Of a DNA stretch of 64,000 nucleotides, positions 11,468-23,999 are shown one piece after another (position 1 is the stretch's first letter; every line of letters begins with the position of its first letter). The stretch is from Paraphysoderma sedebokerense (lineage: Eukaryota > Blastocladiomycota > Physodermatomycetes > Physodermatales > Physodermataceae), in the NCBI GenBank assembly GCA_025602915.1, contig JAHLJZ010000098.1, positions 23,290-87,289 on the forward strand, in the 5' to 3' direction. The notes beneath the pieces were generated by a model. The model was not told the DNA's origin. It saw only the letters and a list, made by a program, of their open reading frames with translations, and made no database searches. The translations under genes and the position numbers were made by a program.

Positions 11468-13045
11468 TTATATAAAGTTGTACTGCGCAGAACCAGCTAC
11501 TGTAGTGTGAGGCGAGCGACTGTAGCTATGAATATCAGCTGTTGCTGAATTCAGAGATCCGGACAAAGCACTATGGGGCGAGCGATTGTAACTATTAACA
11601 TCAAGTGTCCCTGAATTCAGAGATCCGGCCAAAGCACTACGAGGCGAGCGACTGTAACTACTAACATCAAGTGTTCCTGAATTCTGCGATCCAACAAAAG
11701 CAGTACGGGGCGAGCGACTGTAACTATTAACGTCAGGAGTTTTATTTTTCGAAGGTTTGTTGATTTTGATAACCGCATGATCCCTGGATTGGGACTGAGT
11801 CTGCAAAGTTGAAGATGTTTGGTTTGTATTTATTGTGGCATGAGACATATTGGAGCGGTCGCTTTGATCAGACCGAGATGAAGATGAAGAGTTACTCCTG
11901 CTTCGCTTTCGTTGTGGCTTTGTCACTTCCGAGACAAACTGGTGCGCTAAAACACAATGTATCGTAGAAAGAGATCGTGCGATCGGTCCACCGTCTTTTA
12001 AAATAAGGAAAGCAATGCGGTTAGTTATAAGATGAATCACTGACGCATGGTGTGAAGAGATACTTACAAGCTAGCGATATGGCAGGCGTAATGAAATAAG
12101 TATTTATCACTTTAAATACAGCCACGAGAGCAATGGCTAAGGCAAAACGATGGTTGCAAGTCAATAGCACATACAACTTGCTCGACGCATCAAGTTGTCC
12201 AGTTTCGCTCTGAATTGATCGAGTCCCGCTAGTGGATGTCGGCACAGTCAGTACGGATCGAGCGGTTGAGACAAAATTGCGGTTGTTGGGTTGGTTACGA
12301 GCCCCGCCACCCGTCAAGTGAGCGGTCAATTTGTATGCCGTAACAACATAAATGTATACATAATATAAGAGCGTAAAGATATTGAAAGCTGCCCCGACTT
12401 CTTTCTTATATCCTACTGTGCATGTTCCTTCTTTTGTGCGCGAAACCGGGCTAAAGATATAGGAGATAATGTTAACTCTTATGGCATCTCCTTCTCTTGC
12501 TGCGAGGCAGTTACTTACCTAATAGCTAGATATACAGTATTCAAAGTAACAACTAACACAAAGAGGAAGCCGCCAATCAGCAAAGGAGTTTTGTACCATT
12601 TTCGCTTCCAAACTACATAACACTCTAACGCAACGAGAGCCATTATGACGACATTACTAAACTCCGTCGCAAGCACCCCGACATACTGTCTTGGCGGACA
12701 CGGCAAACCGGCTATAGACATAAAATCCAATGAGTATGACGGCGAAAGAGTTAGCATGAACGAACAATTTAAAAACCTACTTGTAACAACATATATCGTT
12801 AATATAATTTGACTGAGAAATATAAGTGCACCTTGTGCAAGATTGAATTTGACCATGATATTCCCCGGTACTCTAGAATACAGTCGAGCTGACGCTGCGA
12901 ATACGCAGAGCGAAGTCAATAAAATACATCCCTGCCATATCGAGACTATAGAATCAGTTTCTCGGGATGACATATTAGTAGAGTATTGAACAGAAAACTC
13001 GGATGAGTCGACCACATCCCCTATCTCACATAAAGCTTCTCTCAT
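11468..13045 (-). CDS. 7-TM receptor-like protein, copy B, with repeat tail
   Basis: Four exons (12781..13045, 12519..12711, 12068..12450, 11468..11994) give 455 aa with phases 1, 2 and 1, the same as copy A. Exon 2 is exactly 193 bp in both copies. Seven hydrophobic segments align with copy A, and the loops share GLPCPPRQYVGV, ECYVVWKRKW, TCNHRFALAI and the SEVTKPQR junction after TM7. The hydrophilic loop between TM5 and TM6 is long and Ser/Thr-rich. The tail carries an Arg/Ser-rich patch and four tandem 22-aa repeats. The likely site is the plasma membrane, with repeat-rich tail and loop facing the cytosol. Ligand and partner are unknown. Confidence 0.82.
11471..11735 (-). repeat. 66-bp coding tandem repeat, four units
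   Basis: The repeated DNA word GGCGAGCG begins at 11511, 11577, 11643 and 11709, exactly 66 bp apart. Each unit encodes 22 residues with the core SYSRSPRTAF..GS.NSGT. The conserved R-S-P looks like a proline-directed kinase site, so multisite phosphorylation of the receptor tail is a reasonable guess. Confidence 0.9.
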
Positions 13046-13601
13046 GGAGGACGCACGTTAAAATTCTAAAATGGGCTGATAAAGGAACCATTAACTTGTG
13101 GGCGTGTGCACAATAGTTGGATACAAACCAAGCAATGCTCATGGGGCTTCGGCTAACCTCCCTCTCCGATTATGACTTGAAATCAGAGAACCATTGGGAA
13201 GCTTCGAGCGCAACCTGATTATTCAAGTTGAAAGTATTAATTGAACCTAAATTCGGTTGCATGTGCTCTGTCAATGTCAGTAAAGTTTTCAACGAACGAT
13301 GATGACGACGCAAGCATGCATTGGCGGAATTTTCATTATACAAATTCCCTGGACAATTATGGATTTGGAAATTGTTTATTGAAAAATTGGATACCTAGCG
13401 AATGAATAAACCCATGCCAAAAGCCAAAGTGGGGCAAAGAAACATTGTTAGTCAGAAAGCGGTAAATGGAACACAACCGAGGATGAAAGAGACATACAGT
13501 TAATTAGAATTTGTTTTCACCCAATTACTGGATATATATGTTACATTTTCACTGAGGGAGAACTCTGGCAGAATGCGGACATCGACAAGTGGATGTAAAG
13601 A

Positions 13602-13998
13602 TTACATCCTCAATCTCCTCGTCCCTATTATTCCCTTCTTCCGTCGTTCCGGACCCCAAATCAGATTGAGAAGGCCTCCTTGCTCTCGAACATGAACTAG
13701 CAATTCTGTAACAGAGCCGAATACAAGGCCCTCGAAAAAGTGACTATACAAGGTACAGGACCAGTCAATGATGGTTAACCAAATCAAAAAATGGTTCATC
13801 TGATTTAAATCTGAATCTTGCACTAACCGTATAACATTCTGAAACAAAAAAAATGTTATTGTTCGAACGCTGAATGACGATGACGAATGTATTGAAGGTA
13901 GAGGATACGAAGAAGTCATTGAATGTGTCGGTTAAAGATTCATGGAGAATCCCGAGGCCGAGAATGCACGCTGGGGAGTTTACAAATTGAAATAGCAA
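13602..13998 (-). other. Possible exon fragment(s) of an unknown membrane protein
   Basis: Two overlapping minus-strand frames look mildly protein-like. One has FVNSPACILGLGILHESL; the other, after a plausible TTTCAG acceptor, has MNHFLIWLTIIDWSCTLYSH followed by GGLLNLIWGPERRKKG. I could not join them to a start or to further exons, and they do not clearly match the 7-TM neighbours. They may be a gene remnant or chance ORFs. Confidence 0.2.
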
Positions 13999-14331
13999 AT
14001 ATGGAGGTGGGTCCGTGCATTAAAATCTATTTTAATTTTGGAGTACCAAATTATCCAAGTAGTGGGGTTGCACAATTAAGCTCATTTTCTGTTTTCCGAT
14101 TTTCAAATGATTACTAAAATTACAGGATCTTGTCCTTCGAAGCCCCGTCGTACGATTGACAGCAAACTATGATGCAAGACGTTGAATGTCTATATGATGC
14201 TGCCGTCTTTCAGTGTCTTAGCCATCCATGCTCCTATCATTGGACGAAGCCACTGAAATATGCATGGTCCGTTAAACCCGTCTCCACCGAGGTCGCAGCA
14301 AGCCATCTATCGTTGAAGTGCGCGCGGCAGT

Positions 14332-14337
14332 TATAAA
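14332..14337 (+). promoter_or_regulatory. TATA box of lipase A
   Basis: TATAAA lies 42 bp upstream of the predicted start ATG at 14379. That is close, so the 5' UTR would be very short. Confidence 0.45.
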
Positions 14338-14378
14338 TTCACGACAAGTCTGTTTTGAGTTTGATTGAAATCAGCAAG

Positions 14379-17274
14379 ATGCCGCTCTTTGTATCAACTT
14401 CAAAAGCGAATCTCTTCAAATCCTCATCACGCAGGGATATGGAGGGAAGATATAAGGAATGCCCTGCGTCCACAGCGAAAGAAATCTCGTCCCCAATTTC
14501 TCCGGCTTCATCAACTGGGATATTGAAGCTCACTTTAAGACGTATTCGCCTGAATGAATCAGTGAAAAATGTTTCCATAAAAGTAACCATTGGGGCGAAG
14601 TCATTAAAAACTATAGAATGCGAATATTCCGAACAGCGACAGCAGCTCACCCTCAACAAAACATTTCATGAACCTGTCACTTTTCATTCATATCTGTTTG
14701 ATTCTTTAAAAGTACGTGTCTTCTCATTCAAGAAGTTACTAGTCTGTCTTCGTCTCATTCTATTAACAGGTATATGTGATCTCTGGTGGGTTCCCTGTGA
14801 AAAGCAGAGTTGGGCGGGCCAAGCTGCGGTTATTCAAAACACCTGTCACTTCCGAAGGGGTTCGGTAAGGGTATATAGCAGCTGATCGTTTACGCACAGA
14901 TATTAATTGTTCGAATGAATACTAGTAGAAATTCTATCTCGTTGCCTCTTGTAAGCGAGAAGGAAAACGCGACTGTTGGTGCTGTCTCGATCTCAGCTGG
15001 GTTTGAGTGGGATGCGCCATCTCCTGGACTTGCAAAATTCCCTAGCGCACCGAGTACTCCGTGTACACCGAACATCGCAAGTACTCCAAGTAGCCCCAGG
15101 ACACCAACCCTGCCAACTCTTTTCTCAAGCGTCTCTGGTTCAAGTTCGCTCGAGAGTATTTGGCAGTCATCCTCCAACTCTGGCTCTTCATCATCCGTGT
15201 GGAGTATGGCATCTAGTTACAGTGCGACTGAAGATATTGCGTTCGACTACTTCTCAGACTATACGGAGTCGCTTGTAGACATTTCCGGCGATCCAGAGGG
15301 AGTCGAAACAGGCACGATTGTAATCAAGTATTCTGATATTCAGCCAGAAACCGGCATGGTTGACTATTCCTGGAATGAGGAAGATCACAGCGACGATGAT
15401 TACGATGGAAGCTTGCAGTCTCAGTTTGATTCCGCCACTATCATTTCGGGCCCGCCTTCTCTACAATCGACTGTTAGCATCGAATCGTCCACCAGATCTA
15501 CAGACTCCATAGCCAAAATTTCAACCGGAGAGACGGCAACATCTAAGCGTCCTCCGCCGTTGAGAATAGAGAACAACGGTATCAAAAAGGATAAAAAAGT
15601 CCGTCCCAGTCCAATAGTTGCTTCGTTAAATTTTCTCGATTCTACAATCGATTCTTCAATATTTGTCAAAATGAACGGATTTCATTCTGATGATATAAAA
15701 TACACGAAGTTTGATGCTATCAAGGAACTATTCCGAATTGCAAGTACATTCTTTGGTGAAGGATGGAAAATGAATGCTACTGATTTCGCTGCAAGCTTAA
15801 AACTATTAATCAAATATCAAGACAATCGTGAGATAGGGTACGATTCTGAATGTGAATGATTTTGACAATACTTTTACTAAAGTCCCCCTTCGCAGCCGAC
15901 CATTGTTGAGCAAAAGCACTCCTCTTATGGATTTCAAAAGAATTTCGTATTTCCATGATGTGTATCAGTTCGCTCTTTCGTCCTACGGATGGCTAGGGTT
16001 GAACGCACTTGGCTTTCGCAACGGAATAACCGGATTCTCGAACTTGAAAGCTATTTCGAAACATCTGAATCTAAAGGAGGATGATATGCTGATATTTGAA
16101 ATGTCGCAGTACATGAACGGGAACTCGGAAACCAAAACGAAGTGGCACGGCGACTCTAGTGGATGGAGAGTGGAATATGATAACGCTTCAGTGAATTGGG
16201 AATCGGGAGCTGTCTGCAAACCGTGCTTTTTTGTTGCCAAGTGTGATGCATTGGATGCTATTGTGGTTTGCGTACGGGGAACTATGGTACGTTGTACTTA
16301 TCTTTGTCGGAAAATAGAAATAACCGTATTAACAATCATGCACTAGTCTCTATCGGATGCGCTCACTGATCTGATCTGTCATTATGTTCCGTTTCGAGGG
16401 GGTTTGGCCCATCAAGGATTTTTGCATTCTGGCGGGCGGCTCCATGGTTATCTACTTCCATATCTTAAAACGCTCATAGAAAAGTTTAAACCTAAACGAC
16501 TGATAATAACTGGTCACTCTATGGGTGGTGCAACAGCTAATATACTGGCAATCTTGCTTAACGATAATATTGATGAATTAAGAAATTTGTCTGGTCACAA
16601 CGATGAGTTCTCTTTCTCGTGTGTATGTTACGGGACACCACCCGTTCTCACTCGTGACGTTGGCGACAAGTACAAAAATTTGATTACGAATATTCAGTTT
16701 GATTTGGATATTGTTTGTCGTTTGAGCTACGGTAGTGCAATGGATTTGAAGGAATTATTGGCGGCTTCCGCTGATGAACTTAACTGTATCAAAGACAAGC
16801 TCGGGGTAAAATCTCTCACTTCTTTTAGAAATATATTAATACTGTCAACTAAGTCTTTCCTCCATATAGATATTCTCCGATTCAAAATTGGCAGAATCTT
16901 TTGAGAAGTTGGATGCAAAAAGAAGAAGACTTCAAAAGTACGGGACGAACCCTAAACTTGATGTACCTGGTCGAATATACCACTTGAAGCAATCTACGTC
17001 TCAGTCGACATATTTTAAGGCAACATCATTTGAAGCTAAAGCTTCCGACGAGGACAGTCCGACGGCGGGATCATTTGGCAGCAGGCTGAATCAAGGATCG
17101 CGGAAAGTTATTCTTACCAATAAGCGCCGCCCGCACATGGAACTGTGGAAAGTGGATACATCAGTGTACAGAGAGATTGTTCCTCATCGACGGTGTATTT
17201 GGGATCATTTGCCACAAGTGTATGATGATGCTCTGGTGAAAGCGAAGTTGTGGGCTCTGGAACTTTCCTCTTAG
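14379..17274 (+). CDS. C2-domain class 3 lipase, copy A
   Basis: Six exons (14379..14711, 14770..14864, 14929..15837, 15896..16286, 16347..16805, 16870..17274) join in frame. A C2-like beta-sandwich starts with TGILKLTLRRIRL and continues through TFHSYLFDSLKVYVISGGF. A long Ser/Thr/Pro-rich and acidic linker follows (most of exon 3). The alpha/beta hydrolase part then has CVRGTM, HYVPFRGGLAHQGFLHSG, the nucleophile elbow GHSMGG, the acid in FDLDIV, and a C-terminal DHLPQVYDDAL that supplies the likely catalytic His, as in diacylglycerol lipases. Expected activity is hydrolysis of a glycerolipid ester, with C2 domain docking to membrane, possibly Ca2+-dependent. No TM segments are seen, so it differs from animal DAGL. 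The start ATG is chosen for fit to the TATA box; a nearby alternative cannot be excluded. Confidence 0.87.
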
Positions 17275-18275
17275 TTCTTCAGCGGATTGAATCAGGATAC
17301 GATGTGTTAAAATCAACCTTTCTTATTAGATCTTCCAGTTCATTTAATTCACTTTTTATTTAATACTAATTTATGTGTGCTATAGCGTATTCGCAAATGT
17401 AAAATACAAATATGATACCTTGTTTATTGTTTTCTTGTAACTTGATAAACGCATCTTATTTTGCCGACAAAATTTGTGTTGTTTCGCGGGAATACATGCG
17501 TATATGCGATGGCGGTTATCATGCAGTGACTAAAGAAACTGTGTATTTTGTTTTGAAATTGTTGCAAAGTCATGGATATCCGAACTACTTATTTGTCAAA
17601 CAATCTTGCTGAAACACTCATTGTTGCTAAAAATAGTTTCATAACATTCCATATGAAAATATGGACAGTATTAGTGTTCTATGATCCGTTGCGATTTTAC
17701 CAGCGGCGTATGCAGCCTATAACTGATTAGCTATCGTATTTCTGTTCCTCCGAGGAGATTACGAACTTGTATTTTGTAATAATTGATAACAGTTGAGAAA
17801 ATTTTATCTTTCACTTTGGATTCTTGATCGATGAACTGACTGATTTTTACATTTTTAGTATCCTCTTATCGCAACTCATGCTATCGATCGTCATCGAACG
17901 ATTGTGTTCCCGGCCGCCTCGGAATATCCATAAGGTTGTTGGTACTTGTTCTGAAAGCCAATACTAGCACCAGCAATAACAAGCCGGATTTTATTATAGC
18001 CGGCAGCATTCCAAAATAAGCCATGTCCCTGCCTTATGGTGCGGTGTCTTCGACTAACGCGGATTGGCACCCATGGATTCAACGCGGTCAGCCAAGACCT
18101 CTAGAAGTTGTACAAGGCTGAAAACAAGCCACTTGAAAAGAACTTCATGATGTACAATGAGTTCGGACAATTATTTTTGCATGCAGTATAGAGTTATAAG
18201 TAGAAATGGTCCAGTGACGCTTTGATTCAAGTGCCTCCATCTTCACAGTTATACCTTGTTTTTTGCAGTTCCATA
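17275..18275. other. Intergenic region between the lipase copies
   Basis: No gene is supported. It presumably holds the 3' UTR of copy A and the promoter of copy B; TATA-like words occur near 18186 and 18194. Confidence 0.4.
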
Positions 18276-20843
18276 ATGATGTCCCAGAACGCAATTTCGA
18301 TAGTTTCTTCAATTCCCACTATTATCGAGCCCCCGAAAAGACTTTTTTCGGTTGACAGTGTCAGTGATACTCAGACCTCAGAGAAAAGTACCATATACCA
18401 AATACCAACTGTTCATTACACCGGTTCTTTGAGGATTACACTGCGTACGGCAACTTTGTCAAACCCCGCAAAAAATATCTCCATTAAAGTTCATATGGGT
18501 ACCAAAGTATTTGAGACTATAAAAATTAATGATTCCGCTGAGCGATATGATTTTGCGATAAATAAAACAGTTGAAATACCGCTCACTTTTCATGCGTATT
18601 TGTTTCATACTCTCAAGGTAAATATAGCCTTCTTCTGTAATAGTTAGAGACGATGAAGCATAACATTATCATATTTTCAAAAGCTATATATCAATAAAAG
18701 TGGATTCATAGTGAATTCGCGGCTAGGACGAGCCTCTCTGCGGCTGTCCAATGTCCCGAGTGAAACGCCTCCAAATCAACCTTCGTACGTATATATGGAC
18801 CACTAATCGTCATATCCGTGAAATTGCTAACAAGTCTGATATATTTTCATTGGTAGAAAAATTACTTTACCCCTTTTGACAACAAAATATGAAGCTGCTG
18901 GAAATATTTCATTAGACATGACATATGTCTGGGATCATTTGCCGACGAACCGAGAGAGTGTGATGTCAATGATTTCCAACTACTCTGAAGCAACGACGCC
19001 TCAATCGATCAATCCGTACAACTTGGATAGCCTAAATTTTGACTCAATCTACAGTGACAAACAATTGGCTGTCCCGTCTTCAAACAAAAAAGAACGTCGG
19101 CATTCTTTTTTGAAGAAATCGACAAAGAGTAAGAAGAAGGTGGCCCATGTTCCTCGACAGATGTATACAGGTCACAAAAAGAGACTTTCTTTTTCAATGA
19201 CTCAAGGCGCAAAAGAAGCACTCAAAATCTGTAGAGGGTATTTAAAAGAAGGGTGTAGATTTAACGGACTGTTTGATGTAGCTGTTTCTATGCAGCTGTA
19301 CATCAAGTATCAAAAAGATAGGAGACTGGGGTAAATATTAACTGTCCTTTCTTTCTGTTGGTATATTTTAAGTATTGACTGAATCGCTTGCTGTATTTAG
19401 AATACCGAATCCGGAAACGGCAGTTCGCCATATGGATCTTGATAGAATAACATATCTACATGATATTTTTCAGTTCAGTGTGGCCTCATTCGGCTGGCTA
19501 GGCCTTGTGTTTCTCGGATTCGGAAACGGCATTCAACGATTTTCAAATTTCAAAGTAATGCTAAAGCATTTAAATATTGAAGAACGTGATGTTCTGATGT
19601 ACGAAGGATCAGAATATTTTATTCGAAATGGCCGCAAGAGTAAAATTGCGGGTAGAAAAGTTGACGTGTTATATTCGACTTCTGATGAGTTGCTGGCCAA
19701 TTTTCAAGTTGGATCAACCGCAAAACCTTGCTTTTATGTTGTAAATTATAAACCGATGGATTCCATTATCTTCTGTGTTCGTGGAACTCTGGTAAGAATT
19801 GAGATTCCCTTCTTTTTTATCCGCGTGCACGATATCAATGGATTATTTTTCCAACACTAACTTTGATTTTTTCAATTGCAGAACATTGAAGATATACTTA
19901 CAGATATTATATGTCATTACGTTCCCTTCCAAGATGGTTTTGCTCATCAAGGATTCTTACTCAGCGCCAACAGAATTTACAATTATACCCTGACAAATAT
20001 CAAGAATTATATTTCAACTCACCATCCCCGTAAACTAATTTTCACTGGTCACTCAATGGGCGCATCTGTCAGTGTACTCCTCTATATGTTGTTTGAACCA
20101 CATTTAGAAGAGTTCAAGCGACTATCTGGACACGGAGACAACTTCAAAATGAGAGCGATTGCGTACGCAACCCCTGCGTGTGTTAGTAGAAACTTATGTG
20201 ACCGGTATAGAGACTCTATTACGACTGTTGTTATGCATCGTGATAATGTTGTGAAAGCTTGTTACGGTAATGCGGCTGATATGAAAGCTTTGTTATCGAA
20301 AACTTCAGCATTGAAAGGGAGAGGATTCAAAAATAAATTTGGGGTAAGCATTCACAGTTCATTCGTTTTAATCAATGATAATTTATTAGTGTATTGAATT
20401 GTATTAAACATGTTTGTTTTTAGATCTTATCCGAACAAGACCGTCGTCGATTATTTTCCCAACTTGACCAGTTTCGCAGTGAACTTCGAGCCGAAGGTAA
20501 AAATATAAAACTTTACGTTCCTGGTAGAATTTATCAACTGGTCCGCCATAAAAAACAAAAAACACCATATCGAGTTACCCAGTTCAAATCGAAATCAAAA
20601 GCCTCAGATTACGCCATCGGAGCGACGATTAACAAAAATTCCAGATTGATTACGCTAACTGATGGACAAAAACGAGTTGTTGAATTATGCAAAGTTTCAC
20701 CTGATGACTTTACTGAATTGACCATGAATTTTTGTTCGTGGAAACATCATTTACCGAATTACTATGATAACGGATTGGCAAGGGCAAAGCTTTGGGCCAT
20801 TGAAGGAATGAATCGCGGGGGTCGCAAAAAGTCGTATAAATAA
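18276..20843 (+). CDS. C2-domain class 3 lipase, copy B
   Basis: Six exons (18276..18617, 18684..18784, 18857..19330, 19401..19791, 19882..20343, 20424..20843) repeat the intron phases of copy A. Exon 4 is exactly 391 bp in both. The C2 part (TGSLRITLRTATL, TFHAYLFHTLK) and the lipase part align throughout: CVRGTL, HYVPFQDGFAHQGFL, GHSMGA at the nucleophile, RDNVV for the acid, KHHLPNYYDNGLARAKLW for the His. The linker in exon 3 is half as long as in copy A and basic rather than Ser-rich. The residue after the elbow is Ala instead of Gly, which is common in lipases. A cytosolic membrane-binding lipid hydrolase is the likely role. Copies A and B probably differ in regulation through the linker. 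Confidence 0.86.
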
Positions 20844-21193
20844 ATTTCTTCATTGTGTCATGATACTACAGGATTAGTACTCTGATTGTAGAAATAAATT
20901 CAACTGAGCAGCACCTGTAATTGCAGGTCTTTCTGGCGCTGACTGAATTTAAATACACATTTGTTCATACGACAATCTATTGTGAATATGCATAGAAACT
21001 ATTATCAAAGCTTAAAAGAATGCAAATGTTTAAAAAGTAGCATAAAAGTTTACATTTCGTCAATGGCCTCAAATGATTTTTTCTGCGCTGAAATTTGCCG
21101 CGTCGGATGGAATGGAATGGAATGGCGTTTTTCTTCCTCCAATTACCAAGTCTCATCACCTTCATACTCTCAAATCAACTCACCAGATAAATC
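20844..21193. other. Short intergenic region with GGAAT run
   Basis: This holds the 3' UTR of lipase B and the MND1 promoter. The pentamer GGAAT is repeated about four times around 21107-21124. No further features are seen. Confidence 0.4.
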
Positions 21194-22405
21194 ATGTCGA
21201 AACGTCTATCCCATGATGAAAAGAGAAAGCGTCTCCTCGAAATCTTTCATGAGACGGTACGGGATCCACAATCCTCCCTCCCCTTTGTTGTTCAATTGTT
21301 TGGGTTTCTTCGGGTGTTACATGAACTAACATTATCCTGGTCGTATTCTTATTCCTATAAATAGAAAGATTTCTTCCAACTTAAAGACCTAGAAAAGCTG
21401 GCACCAAAAAATAAAGGAATCGGTAAGATAGATTCTTCGTCCTTTCTGATCTTTACCTTCACGTCTAACGCGATTCAACAACAAACAAAACCACCGATTA
21501 TCTTAAATCTTTTAAATAAACTTTATCAACTGAATCGATTTCAACTGTTCACTATACGGTTGAAATGGAGATTAGTCGCGCAAACTGTGAAAGAAGTGCT
21601 TCAATCGTTGGTGGATGACAATATGGTTACTGCCGAGAAAATTGGGATTTCGAATTACTTTTGGAGTTTTCCATCTCAGTGTGGACAAATTGTGAGTTTC
21701 CTTTCTGATCAATTGTCAGGTTTCTAACGGCTTTCTGCTGACCCTGTATTTTATTTCGTGCATGCAATAATCGTAGCGACAAACGAAGATTGACAATTTG
21801 AATGCCGAGAAAGATAAGCTATTAGCAAAGAAACAACAACTCGAAGAAGATATCCAACAGGCTCGAGTCGGCAAGGAAGAATCGGTTTGTCATTTACTAC
21901 AATCGTCCTTCTTATTGTTCCTTTACGATCTCAATAATCCCGATTCATCATCTTATTCTGGCCTAACGACTTCTGTTTTGGCAAATGGTTCATTTCTTTA
22001 CATTCCACTGTAACGTGATAGGAAAAACGAAGTATCTTATTAAGTCAACTCGCCGAGGCAGAGTCCCTCCGAAAACAACATCTCGCCGAGCTTGCAAAGT
22101 TCAAGGAATGTGATCCTGAAGTGTTGGAAGCTAAAGAACGTAAAACTCAAGTTTGTAAAGACGCGGCGAATAGATGGACCGGTAGATATCTCTATAAATC
22201 TCTTTCTCTTCCACCATATCTTTCCATGTCTTGTTGTATTATTTTGTTAATCTTTTACTTGCCGCTAATTGTCTCTTCTGGGTGTATCTATCGTATAGAC
22301 AATATCTTTATTCTACAAAGTTACTGTACCCGACAAATGAATTTGGAGAGTAAACGGTTCTTTGAAGCGTTCGAGTTACCAGATGACTTTGATTCTATCC
22401 CTTAA
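21194..22405 (+). CDS. MND1: Meiotic nuclear division protein 1
   Basis: Six exons (21194..21256, 21365..21422, 21576..21691, 21777..21884, 22022..22181, 22299..22405) encode 203 aa, the usual length. The N-terminus MSKRLSHDEKRKRLLEIFHE and KDFFQLKDLEKLAPKNKGI are near-diagnostic for Mnd1. They are followed by QTVKEVLQSLVDDNMV (winged helix), FWSFPSQ, then a coiled coil (LNAEKDKLLAKKQQLEEDI and LAEAESLRKQHLAELAK). The end has AANRWTDNIF and ELPDDFD. Mnd1 pairs with Hop2 and helps Rad51/Dmc1 in strand exchange during meiosis, so the organism probably has a meiotic programme. Hop2 is not in the window. It converges with the methyltransferase gene. Confidence 0.96.
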
Positions 22406-22917
22406 ACTTCGTATTGTGGCAACACTTCATCTTAGAGTCTCTGAGTCGCTTGTTACAAAATCTAAAGTACGAGTCAACTTATAATGTGGAGGGCAAAAAA
22501 GAAGGATAGCAAAATGTGTACAGTCGGTTCAGTTGGGTCGTCTTTGTAAATATAAGTCAATGTATTTATGCTAATAGTAATATACCGTCGAGATTGTATA
22601 GCACTCAGAAGTACCCAGTATCAAAACGGGAAAAATCAATGTGCATAACTCTATGAGAATTGTCATTTTATTTGTCTATCTATCGTTTATTTCGTATCAT
22701 CTTAGAATTCCATTTCTTCAGTATAAAACAAAAAGCAAAATATGATAAGAAAAAAAACTGTTATAGAAGCATAAGCAAGAACTTGAACATAAAATTCTTT
22801 TAAACAAAAACAAAACACTCAAAAACCAAAACTTTAAGGAGGAAAAAGATCTAATAAATTCATCTAATTTGATTCCGCTGTGAGTTCTATGTTTTCAAAT
22901 TTAACACAGAGAAGAAT
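22406..22917. other. Convergent intergenic region
   Basis: AT-rich 3' UTR space between MND1 and the methyltransferase, with A-rich tracts near 22740-22840. No gene is seen. Confidence 0.45.
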
Positions 22918-23999
22918 TCATTCAGCAACACTACACAAGAAGCAATGATACCAAGTTATCTCCCCAGATTTTGAGTCTTTATAACCCAACACTTTTTCGT
23001 GTCGTTCCACCCAAAATCCGCTAGACCGTAATAAAGATTCCATTTCGGAACGTGTATAAGCGTTTGTGGGAGTTTCGTCGTCTATTTTCTTTTGAGGTTG
23101 CGAGTTTGTTACAGTTGAGTGAGAGGGCGGATGGGATTCGGGTAATGTGATGCCAAAGATACCGCGAGGGGAGAGCATGTTTTTAATGGATCTTAGAAGG
23201 TTTGGTGGGTTTCGAATGAAATCGGAGACACCGATCATGAGTATAATGTCGAAAGAATGAAGGGGAAAGGGAAGGGGTGATTCTATGTCGAGACAGTGAA
23301 GAGAGTGGAAGGGTCGTTGAGAAGCGTGGGAGAGCATCTGTGTTGAGGATAAAATAAGGTCCACATGCGAGGGAGGTTGATATTAGAAGGGTTTTTCGGT
23401 AAGATAAAACAGAAACCATGATAGAAACATCAGGGATGACAAAAGTTAAGATCATAAAGGAACGGAATTATTAATTGAGTGTTCCAAATACAAGTGCTTC
23501 AATGATTAGAAAAATTTACCTCTTTCGTAGCATCAACACCAATGACCTCAAATTTTTGAGATTCCGGATGGTCGAAAAACATTACACAAGATTGGCCGGT
23601 TCCACAACCCAAGTCCAAGACACTGATTTTCTGGTCATTACTTGCAGCCTCAGTCGTATCAAGTCCATTCGTAATTCCATTCAAGTTCACCGATCCGTTG
23701 CTTTCTGTACTTTCCTTCACCAGACCGCTTACTTTCGATTCCTTGACTGTTGATTCAGATGAAGACGGCGTGTGTTTGCTGGTTGTTGAAGCGCAAGTAG
23801 ACGAGGACGCAAAAGGGTTTCGATTCAGATAGTAATTCAGAGATACGGGTTTCAAAGTACCTTGATTTGTGAGGTGGTCTACGACCCAGCTTCCAAGTTT
23901 AAAGGGAGCTGGGTAAGACATGCGGTCCGAGTCTATTTCCTTGTCATACTGAGAAGCGTAGGAGGAGTAGAAATTGGCGACTTCTTCGGCAGTCCACAT
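22918..23999 (-). CDS. SAM-dependent methyltransferase (METTL27-like)
   Basis: Two exons (23520..23999, 22918..23337) join in phase 0 to give 299 aa. The N-terminus has the FYSSYASQYDKEIDSDRMSY segment and a following APFKLG, resembling METTL27/WBSCR27-type proteins. The class I Rossmann motifs are clear: VLDLGCGTGQSCVMF (motif I, SAM binding), FEVIGVDATKEM (acidic residue of motif II), then FDIILMIGVSDFI and LLRSIKNMLSPRGIF (motifs IV-V). A Ser/Thr-rich insert of about 60 residues lies before motif I. The substrate is unknown; METTL27 itself is poorly defined. The 182-bp intron is longer than most here. Confidence 0.85.

Larger units (their letters stand above)
13046..14378. other. Divergent intergenic region
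   Basis: This separates 7-TM copy B from lipase A, which are transcribed apart. Apart from the doubtful fragment at 13602-13998 and the TATA box at 14332, nothing recognisable was seen. Confidence 0.4.
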
